Source: Candidatus Altimarinota bacterium
GTDB taxonomy: Bacteria > Patescibacteriota > Gracilibacteria > RBG-16-42-10
Direction: 5' to 3'
Assembly (NCBI GenBank): GCA_017984655.1
Contig: JAGNZB010000073.1
Location: 1-5,921 of the forward strand
DNA: 5,921 nucleotides
The notes beneath the pieces are model-generated. The model searched no databases. It was not told where the DNA came from and saw only the letters and a program-made list of their open reading frames with translations. Of this stretch, positions 1-4,259 are shown piece by piece. The stretch's first letter is position 1; each line of letters starts with the position of its first letter. The translations under genes were made by a program, and so were the position numbers.

Positions 1-2
1 GC

Positions 3-155
3 CAAGGCCTCTTCTGTGAAACAGATAAATATTGTCGGGTGGCCTTCCCAGAGCTAAAAAGCAATCGCAAACAAATCAAAGCAACATATAAGCTCAGCAA
101 TGAACCAATTGACTACTTTTACCCACCAAAATGGAACCTAATAATTAGCAATTAG
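3..155 (+). CDS. C-terminal end of an unrecognised protein (partial, 5' end outside window)
   Basis: An open frame enters from the left edge and gives 50 residues before a TAG stop at 153-155. The peptide has a protein-like composition: two cysteines five residues apart (CETDKYC), a basic stretch (KSNRKQIK) and an aromatic tail (DYFYPPKWN). The other two forward frames stop sooner, at 16-18 and 55-57. No family is recognised and the N-terminal part is missing, so no function is given. Its last residues (LIISN) and its stop codon lie inside the 145-181 repeat, so the original C-terminus may have been altered by that repeat. It could still be a chance open frame, since 50 codons is short. Confidence 0.42.
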   Translation, partial: QGLFCETDKYCRVAFPELKSNRKQIKATYKLSNEPIDYFYPPKWNLIISN

Positions 156-181
156 GAATTATGAGTTAGCAATTGGCAATA
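145..181. repeat. Imperfect tandem repeat, two AT-rich units of period 21
   Basis: The unit TTAGCAATTAGGAATT at 145-160 recurs as TTAGCAATTGGCAATA at 166-181, with only a few substitutions, and ATGAG separates the copies. The first copy supplies the stop codon and last residues of the upstream partial gene. AT-rich, AATTA-type repeats of this kind are common intergenic filler in many bacteria. With only two units it is not a CRISPR array. Confidence 0.6.
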
Positions 182-191
182 GTGTGTTGTG

Positions 192-270
192 CTTCGCGCA
201 TTAGGGCTGCACCAGCAGCCGCCATCCTGAGCAACGCGAAGGATTTTGCGGTGTATCTCGGTTCTCACCG
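192..270. repeat. Cluster of inverted repeats (REP-like intergenic element)
   Basis: Several dyads sit within 80 bases. CTTCGCG (192-198) pairs with CGCGAAG (235-241) over 36 bases. Inside that is a perfect hairpin, GGCTGC-ACCA-GCAGCC (205-220). ATCCT (224-228) pairs with AGGAT (240-244), as an alternative to the outer arm. CGGTG (249-253) pairs with CACCG (266-270). The segment 223-244 (CATCCTGAGC then GCGAAGGAT) resembles, from memory, a dispersed palindromic repeat found between genes in many bacteria. The first hairpin has no T-run after it, so a classical terminator is unlikely. No known riboswitch or tRNA is recognised. Confidence 0.5.
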
Positions 271-291
271 TCTCCAATAACCAAATCAATC

Positions 292-317
292 ACCTTTACA
301 TTTACTTTAACCTTTAC
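292..317. repeat. Short direct repeat ACCTTTAC, two copies 18 bp apart
   Basis: ACCTTTAC occurs at 292-299 and again at 310-317 inside a pyrimidine-rich, low-complexity stretch that continues to about 380. It lies roughly 90-115 bases upstream of the 408 start. It could be a protein-binding direct repeat or simple sequence drift. Apart from this, the repeats at 145-270 and the possible promoter near 385, nothing else is seen in the 156-407 interval. Confidence 0.35.
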
Positions 318-382
318 TTTTCAGTTTCCGTTAGTTCCTGAGACAACATTTCCACAATCCATCTGTCCCTCTTTCAAAAAAA

Positions 383-391
383 TGCTAAACT
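383..391 (+). promoter_or_regulatory. Possible extended -10 promoter for the 408 and 879 genes
   Basis: TGCTAAACT reads as an extended -10 element: TG, one base, then a hexamer matching TATAAT at four of six positions. No convincing -35 hexamer stands 16-18 bp upstream. Transcription would begin near 398, leaving a leader of about 10 bases before ATG 408, nearly leaderless. This fits the lack of a Shine-Dalgarno sequence there, but the match is weak. Confidence 0.28.
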
Positions 392-407
392 GAAAAAAAC
401 AATCTTT

Positions 408-857
408 ATGCCTACTCTCTCAGAAGCTGATTTCCTCAATTATTATCAAGAGGTGCTCAAGACGATTACTGAGCCTACTGCCGACCACTTTCTGGCATTG
501 GTAGATACTAGCTCATCTTCAGCTACTAAGTTTAAGATGTTTCATGATAACTGGGACAATCAAGAGGCCAAGCAGGCTTGGACTTACTTCTTCCCCGATC
601 TGTCTCAACTACCGCGTTTGAACTATCTCACCGACGGTGAGTGGGTTGCTTATTATTTTGAAGCTGCTCCAGAAGATGCGGGCTGGGTGGATATTAGTAT
701 CATCCGCATGCATTTTGTGGATGGTGCCTGGAAGCTCTCTCTAGAAATGGGAGCTACTACTATTGCTTCCATAGATGATCCCGTCGCTCGAGCTAAGGCA
801 ATTGCTCACGAGATCGAGACCGAAGAGCTCCTATCGATCGTGCCTCAAAGCGAATAA
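408..857 (+). CDS. Conserved-looking protein of unknown function, possibly NTF2/SnoaL-like fold
   Basis: This 149-residue soluble protein has no signal peptide or membrane segment. I do not recognise a named family. Residues 5-35 look helical. Residues 76-120 contain alternating hydrophobic strands rich in aromatics (EWVAYYFEA, WVDISIIRMHFVDGAWKLSL). The tail at 121-149 is acidic and helical. Helices followed by a curved sheet ending in a 'DGAWKL'-type strand are reminiscent of NTF2-like/SnoaL-like proteins, which bind small ligands or act as isomerases; that is only a fold guess. ATG 408 is the only sensible start: the frame has no nearby upstream alternative, and it is preceded by AATCTTT rather than a ribosome binding site. 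The next gene follows within about 20 bases, so the two are probably co-transcribed. Confidence 0.82.
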   Translation: MPTLSEADFLNYYQEVLKTITEPTADHFLALVDTSSSSATKFKMFHDNWDNQEAKQAWTYFFPDLSQLPRLNYLTDGEWVAYYFEAAPEDAGWVDISIIRMHFVDGAWKLSLEMGATTIASIDDPVARAKAIAHEIETEELLSIVPQSE

Positions 858-878
858 ATTATCTCACTGATGCTTTTT

Positions 879-1265
879 ATGAAGACAATTTTGGTAGATG
901 CGATTGATGGCTTGGTTCTCAGCGATGGTACTGTCTTTGCTGAGATGTTGGCCCTGTTGGAACACTATCCCAACCGCAAGATTGTGCTCACCGGTGCCAA
1001 TGATGAACAAATGGCCAAGTTTGGACTAGATCAGCTACCATATGAGGTCTTCACCCTCAAACACAATCCTGAGAAGACCGATCCACAGTATTACGAAACA
1101 ATGTTGCAGCATTTCGGTTATGCGAGTGAGGACGTAGTCTATTTTGAACACAATCAAGCTGCAGTAGATAGCGCTATCAAAAATGGCATCACAACTTATT
1201 TCTATGACCACCAGAAGCAAGATCTTGTCGCTCTCAAAGCTTTTCTCGATCAGCAACTTCTTTAA
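879..1265 (+). CDS. Small HAD-superfamily-like protein with disrupted catalytic motifs
   Basis: This 128-residue protein (131 if ATG 870 is used) has the layout of a minimal HAD Rossmannoid core with no room for a large cap. Motif I is VDAIDG (6-11), motif II VLTGAN (36-41, Thr38), motif III probably Lys66 in EKTD, and motif IV YFEHN (88-92) followed by AVDSAIKNGITTYFY. HAD phosphatases use DxD in motif I and an acidic pair in motif IV. Here motif I is DAID, with the two aspartates three apart, and motif IV is EHN, so ordinary phosphatase chemistry is doubtful. FEHN-type HAD-like proteins of this size are familiar from CPR genomes (from memory). ATG 879 is preferred because TTT-ATG also precedes other genes here and MKTILVDA is a natural N-terminus. 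It probably shares a transcript with the 408 gene. Confidence 0.84.
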   Translation: MKTILVDAIDGLVLSDGTVFAEMLALLEHYPNRKIVLTGANDEQMAKFGLDQLPYEVFTLKHNPEKTDPQYYETMLQHFGYASEDVVYFEHNQAAVDSAIKNGITTYFYDHQKQDLVALKAFLDQQLL

Positions 1266-1294
1266 CCATGCTCCATGCGGTGGCGGTGGATTCG

Positions 1295-1309
1295 ATTTCT
1301 TGAAGAAAT
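1295..1309. repeat. Perfect 15-bp AT-rich palindrome between convergent genes
   Basis: ATTTCTTGAAGAAAT is a perfect dyad around a central G, placed 30 bases past the stop of the HAD-like gene and 34 bases past the stop of the convergent SDR-like gene. As RNA it can form a five-pair stem with a five-base loop, but no U-run follows on either strand. It may be part of a weak bidirectional 3'-end signal or a protein-binding site. Confidence 0.4.
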
Positions 1310-1326
1310 TAACGGTGTGGGTAGTA

Positions 1327-1344
1327 TAGCTCGCAGCTAGTTTT
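1327..1344 (+). terminator. Weak candidate terminator after the HAD-like gene
   Basis: TAGCT (1327-1331), loop CGC, then AGCTA (1335-1339) form a five-pair hairpin followed by GTTTT (1340-1344). The position, just beyond the plus-strand pair and touching the stop of the opposing gene, suits a terminator. The stem is short and the T-run has only four bases, so stability is doubtful. On the minus strand no T-run follows it. Confidence 0.25.
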
Positions 1345-1879
1345 ACCAGTGCGGCTTATTGTTCCAAGGAGTGACGGTGCCGACGACATTTTCAGCTTCT
1401 TTGTTTTCGAAGGCTGAGAGGATGCCTGAAGCGATCTCTTCGTTGCTGAGCCAGCGAGTGCCGTTCTGGGTTGGAATAAAGCCGAGGATCACTCTGCGAT
1501 AGCTGAGATTGGGAAGGGTTTTGATTCTTGCTACTCTGAATGGGTCGCGGTACTCAGGATTGCCTGCTGAAGCAGATAGGATGTGCAAAAAATCACCAGT
1601 AACTAGTTTTGCGATCGCAAAAGCAGCTTCGGTGGCTGTGCTATGAATCCAAGCGACAGTGAGGTCGATCGGGCCATGGTCACTGATAGTTTGGTTGATC
1701 GTCTTGATCAAGGTCTGAGTATCATGATAGTCACAAGCATAACCAGTGATCTGGTCATTTTCCAATTGCTGAAGGATCGCTGGTTGTCTGGCGATCACTG
1801 AGACATTGTATCCTTGTTCTGCTAGCTCTTTGACTACTGGTAGGAGCATGCCTGTACCGCCGATAACTAATGCATGCAT
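1343..1879 (-). CDS. Short SDR-like NAD(P)-binding Rossmann protein
   Basis: The 178-residue protein opens with the nucleotide-binding loop VIGGTGM (5-11). Arg31 after strand 2 (VIARQP) suggests NADP(H) preference, and CDY at 49-51 matches the adenine-side acidic position of short-chain dehydrogenases. AWIHSTA (76-82) and RWLSNEEIASGIL (142-153 region) resemble a little-studied family of short 'short-chain dehydrogenases' of about 180 residues. Typical SDRs have about 250 residues and a catalytic YxxxK. Here the only tyrosine in the expected area is in SYRRVILGF (126-134), without the +4 lysine, so classical oxidoreductase chemistry is not supported. It may bind a nucleotide or use other residues. 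It lies 12 bases downstream of the membrane-protein gene, probably in one transcript. ATG 1879 is preceded by CTATTT and no ribosome binding site. Confidence 0.85.
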   Translation of the reverse strand: MHALVIGGTGMLLPVVKELAEQGYNVSVIARQPAILQQLENDQITGYACDYHDTQTLIKTINQTISDHGPIDLTVAWIHSTATEAAFAIAKLVTGDFLHILSASAGNPEYRDPFRVARIKTLPNLSYRRVILGFIPTQNGTRWLSNEEIASGILSAFENKEAENVVGTVTPWNNKPHW

Positions 1880-1891
1880 AAATAGAGATTA

Positions 1892-2635
1892 TTAAGTGAG
1901 TTGTTCGAGTTCAGTGACGCTCATGATGCCGCGAATATTGTAGCGTTGCCAATGATCACTGCTCAGTTGCTGGACTGGTACCAAGAGGCCAGTGGCCTTG
2001 ATGGTTTGATTGACTTGGATCTTGTCTAGCACATCACGGGGTTGGAGAGTATTGGTATCTAGGGCATAGTGGTGACCGTCAGTCGCCTTGATCCCGAGGG
2101 CGCATTCCAGAGTTTGTGGTCCTGAAGTGTTGCGATGTGGCAAGCAAACATAGGTGCCTTCGAGCGTTGTGCGTTTTGGGGGATCATTCACAAAGCTGTC
2201 ATCATTAATCCTTTGTAATACTTGATCGACATCAGGCTCGGTCAGTACTGGTAGCGAGAGACGCTTGCCGATATTCTCTAGTAGCTGTGCCATTCCTAGA
2301 TTGCTAATCCATACCTGATTCATTGTCCCATTTGGGGTGGGGTCCAGAGCGACATCATTTCCTACTACTCGGTAACTCCCTGTCGTGGCACTGACATTGT
2401 CAAAGTCGGCTGCCTGAATACCGGTATACACGGCTCGCAATATGCTTGGCGTGAGGCCGTCAGTGGATTGATTGGGTAATTTGTTCTCAATAGCAATGAA
2501 TGCTTTTTGGGTGAAGTATTCACTAGCTGCTGGGAGTGCGTTCTGTTGATTGCTCATGTTTACGAAGCCAAGAAAGAGCAGTACACAGATGCCAATACCG
2601 CAGGCCAAGAGAGCCGCTTTTGTTGAAGAAGTCAT
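1892..2635 (-). CDS. Membrane-anchored extracytoplasmic protein with C-terminal two-cysteine domain
   Basis: The 247-residue protein begins with MTSSTK and a hydrophobic segment at about 7-26, most likely an uncleaved signal anchor that places the rest outside the cytoplasm. Residues 35-150 form an unrecognised domain with GSYRVVGNDVAL (86-97) and a helical NLGMAQLLENIGKRL (112-126). The C-terminal domain (about 157-246) has EGTYVCLPH (159-167), GPQTLECALGI (172-182), YALD (190-193) and ATGLLVPV (214-221). That strand-rich pattern resembles small OB-like domains seen in bacterial surface proteins. Cys164 and Cys178 could form a disulfide. No enzymatic residues are recognised. The gene has its own possible promoter at 2659-2673 and is followed after 12 bases by the SDR-like gene. 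ATG 2635 sits after ATCT with no ribosome binding site. Confidence 0.83.
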   Translation of the reverse strand: MTSSTKAALLACGIGICVLLFLGFVNMSNQQNALPAASEYFTQKAFIAIENKLPNQSTDGLTPSILRAVYTGIQAADFDNVSATTGSYRVVGNDVALDPTPNGTMNQVWISNLGMAQLLENIGKRLSLPVLTEPDVDQVLQRINDDSFVNDPPKRTTLEGTYVCLPHRNTSGPQTLECALGIKATDGHHYALDTNTLQPRDVLDKIQVNQTIKATGLLVPVQQLSSDHWQRYNIRGIMSVTELEQLT

Positions 2636-2658
2636 AGATCATTAGGCTAATTCGCGGG

Positions 2659-2673
2659 CAGTATAATCCTTTT
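2659..2673 (-). promoter_or_regulatory. Candidate promoter -10 for the membrane-protein gene
   Basis: Read on the minus strand this is AAAAGGATTATACTG, with TATACT (2665 to 2660) matching the -10 consensus at five of six positions. A start near 2653 would give a leader of about 18 bases. No good -35 is seen. Nearly the same string, AAAAGGCTATACTG, stands at the equivalent place upstream of the regulator gene, which supports a shared promoter form. A palindrome, ATTAGGCTAAT (2641-2651), lies in the predicted leader. Confidence 0.42.
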
Positions 2674-2727
2674 GTGATTTCTCTTTTTGTTCTATTGATG
2701 ACAGTGTGGTTGTTTTGTGTTGAAATG

Positions 2728-3504
2728 TTATTCCTTGCTCTGTTGTTCCCAAAGGGCATAGAATATCGTCCGCATCATCTGGGCAATGTGCTGATCTTCG
2801 ATCAGGATGGCGAGCTTGGCCTTTGGCTGCCAGAATACGGTTTTGTTTGAGAAGACATGATAGGAGGTGACAAATGTGTCCGGGATAGTGAGAATGCGAG
2901 TTTCTCGTAGCTGAGCTTTGTCACGTCGTTTGAGTAAGTAGGCTTCAGCACTCTCGAGGATTAGCGCGTCGATCTTCATGCCAGCTGCCACTCGAGCATG
3001 CATCCATTTTTCTTGATTGCTCCAGCTAATACAATCAATGAAGTGCTCAATGGAGCCGAAGTAAACCAGGGATCTGCGTTCTTCTTCAGCAATACTCATC
3101 AGTAACTTGAGAAAGTCTTTTGTGCCGGTGACGATCTTTACCTTTGATGCTGCTGAACCCTGCTTAAATGCACTCATTAGCTGGGGGAGTACCTCTGTGA
3201 AGTTGCTTTCAATAGTACCCAGACTTTGTTGCTGTTCACGGACTTTTTCCAGAATCACGGTCGGTGGGCTGACTTGGAGTCGTTCATCTTTTCCTTTTCC
3301 TTTCTCAAATTGGACCAGTCCATGTGTCTCTAGTTCTGCTAACAGTTTGTAGAGATGTGGTCGTGAGATTTGCAGTTGCCGAGCTACTTTTGCGAAATTG
3401 TGATCATGTGTACGTAAAAGCACCATATACAACTCAGTTGCGGCTGGTGAAATTCCCAAGCTGGTAAGTGCTTTGTTGGTTTCATTCTTCTGACTTTGTT
3501 TCAT
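2728..3504 (-). CDS. TrmB-family transcriptional regulator
   Basis: The 258-residue protein has an N-terminal winged helix-turn-helix at about 12-77 (ALTSLGISPAATELYMVLL, then FAKVARQLQISRPHLYKLL as turn and recognition helix, then wing FEKGKGKDERLQVSP). A helical linker follows at 82-115, probably for dimerisation. The C-terminal domain at about 121-252 is typical of bacterial TrmB-like proteins (KVKIVTGTKDFLKLL, SLVYFGSIEHF, VFSNKTVFWQPKAKLAILIEDQHI). It resembles a phospholipase-D fold without the catalytic HxK motif, so it should sense or scaffold rather than hydrolyse. TrmB-family proteins bind operator DNA in response to small ligands, often sugars; the ligand here is unknown. It is divergent from the hydrolase/methyltransferase pair, and a dyad covers its own start region, suggesting autoregulation. 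ATG 3504 follows AGCA with no ribosome binding site. Confidence 0.9.
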   Translation of the reverse strand: MKQSQKNETNKALTSLGISPAATELYMVLLRTHDHNFAKVARQLQISRPHLYKLLAELETHGLVQFEKGKGKDERLQVSPPTVILEKVREQQQSLGTIESNFTEVLPQLMSAFKQGSAASKVKIVTGTKDFLKLLMSIAEEERRSLVYFGSIEHFIDCISWSNQEKWMHARVAAGMKIDALILESAEAYLLKRRDKAQLRETRILTIPDTFVTSYHVFSNKTVFWQPKAKLAILIEDQHIAQMMRTIFYALWEQQSKE

Positions 3505-3505
3505 T

Positions 3506-3537
3506 GCTATATGTAAACAATATGATTACAGTATAGC
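3506..3537. promoter_or_regulatory. 32-bp dyad, candidate operator of the TrmB-like regulator
   Basis: GCTATA-TGTAA (3506-3516) is mirrored by TTACA-g-TATAGC (3526-3537), with nine bases between the inner arms and a single offset base at 3531. This makes 11 matched positions per side. It fills the space between the regulator's start codon (3504) and its predicted -10 box (3535-3530), so bound protein would block transcription. A plus-strand TATGAT (3521-3526) sits in the centre and could be a -10 for the hydrolase gene. The dyad might instead act as a hairpin in the leader RNA. Confidence 0.5.
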
Positions 3538-3542
3538 CTTTT
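3529..3542 (-). promoter_or_regulatory. Candidate promoter -10 for the regulator gene
   Basis: On the minus strand this reads AAAAGGCTATACTG, with TATACT at 3535-3530 as the -10. Transcription would start near 3523, leaving a leader of about 19 bases, close to that predicted for the membrane-protein gene. A TTTATT lies at the -35 distance but matches the consensus poorly. The right arm of the 3506-3537 dyad overlaps this -10. Confidence 0.45.
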
Positions 3543-3573
3543 CTAGCTGGGGAATAAAGCTAAGTGCTAGATT
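3542..3573 (+). promoter_or_regulatory. Second dyad and possible extended -10 upstream of the hydrolase gene
   Basis: TCTAGC (3542-3547) is mirrored by GCTAGA (3566-3571), and inside it TAGCT (3544-3548) is mirrored by AGCTA (3558-3562) across nine bases, the same inner gap as in the neighbouring dyad. The right arm overlaps TGCTAGATT (3565-3573), a weak extended -10 for the plus-strand pair with no clear -35. The sequences of the two dyads differ, so a shared regulator is not shown. Confidence 0.3.
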
Positions 3574-3597
3574 GAAGATGCTTGCTTTGGTAGAGTG

Positions 3598-3621
3598 ATG
3601 TGTCGTCACTACTCTTTATGA
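3598..3621 (+). other. Seven-codon open frame overlapping the preferred hydrolase start
   Basis: ATG 3598 opens MCRHYSL and stops at TGA 3619-3621, overlapping ATG 3618 in an ATGA arrangement like that between the hydrolase and methyltransferase. It might couple translation into the hydrolase start. It is very short and may be chance. Confidence 0.15.
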
Positions 3622-4259
3622 AGCTTGTTGATTATTATTGTGATCGGGAGATTTTAGTTCCGGAGCCAAAAAGTACCCAGGTGGTGCTCTTTTTGGATGG
3701 CGCTTTTGTCACGCCCACAGATACGATGGAAAAGATGCGCCAGCTACGAGAGCTTACTGCAGTGGATATTGTTGGTGCTGTCGGTAGTCAGTCCACGTCT
3801 CGTGATCAGCGCTATTGGTGTCGGATTGATGCCTGCATCAGAGATTGGGTTCCAGCGCCAATGCCTTTGCGTGAAGTTGATATCCTGCACTCCACGGTGG
3901 TTATCGCTGCTTTGGCGACCCAACTAGCATCTCTGTACCAACAAATAGCGGTGGTGGGCTATAGCCAAGGAGCCATAATCGCTTTGTTGGCACAACGATT
4001 GGCTCCTCAGTGCTTGAGTAAGATTGTGGCTGTATGTCCAGCTACGGTACGCAATCATCCGTATGTCCGTGCCAGTGAAGCTCCGGTTTTACTTTTTCCT
4101 GAGCACGATACTTTTGCCAATGCCAGTATGAGAGCTGAGATCGCTGCTGCTCTCGGCGCTGAGAGTTTGGTTATTCCCAATCATGGTCATCAATGGTCTT
4201 TCCGACTGGCTCAAATTGTCGCGCAGCATATCAATAGCAGCTTTACCTTAGCTTTATGA
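3618..4259 (+). CDS. Alpha/beta-hydrolase (serine esterase/thioesterase-like)
   Basis: This 213-residue protein (219 if GTG 3600 is used) has an alpha/beta-hydrolase core. Numbered from 3600, VVLFLDGAF (28-36) is an early strand and oxyanion loop, VVGYSQGAI (118-126) the nucleophile elbow with Ser122 in GxSxG, PVLLFPEHDTF (162-172) carries the acid Asp170, and NHGHQWS (194-200) the base His197. The complete triad argues for an active hydrolase, most likely an esterase or thioesterase acting in the cytoplasm; no signal peptide is present. The substrate cannot be read from sequence. ATG 3618 is preferred because it has the CTTT-ATG context of other starts here and GTG 3600 has only a weak GGTAGAG upstream; a TAG at 3591 bars longer forms. 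Its stop overlaps the methyltransferase start by four bases, implying translational coupling. Confidence 0.87.
   Translation: MKLVDYYCDREILVPEPKSTQVVLFLDGAFVTPTDTMEKMRQLRELTAVDIVGAVGSQSTSRDQRYWCRIDACIRDWVPAPMPLREVDILHSTVVIAALATQLASLYQQIAVVGYSQGAIIALLAQRLAPQCLSKIVAVCPATVRNHPYVRASEAPVLLFPEHDTFANASMRAEIAAALGAESLVIPNHGHQWSFRLAQIVAQHINSSFTLAL

Noticed and set aside
145..181. CRISPR-like repeats
   Set aside because: Only two diverged units with no spacers of constant length and no cas genes in the window.
205..220. Intrinsic terminator for the left-edge gene
   Set aside because: The GGCTGC/GCAGCC hairpin is strong but is followed by GCCATCC, with no T-run on either side.
1266..1342. Possible tRNA (GGTAGTATAGCTCGC resembles a D-arm region)
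   Set aside because: No matching acceptor stem, anticodon arm or T-loop could be placed in the gap, and it is flanked closely by coding sequence.
1909..2635. Possible lipoprotein signal (LLAC at residues 9-12) in the membrane-protein gene
   Set aside because: The hydrophobic stretch before the cysteine is only about five residues and continues for 14 more after it, which fits a membrane anchor rather than a cleaved lipobox.
2523..2759. Minus-strand open frame of 78 codons across the gap between the membrane-protein and regulator genes
   Set aside because: It overlaps both neighbouring genes on the same strand in another frame, covers the candidate promoter at 2659-2673, and has no recognisable domain.
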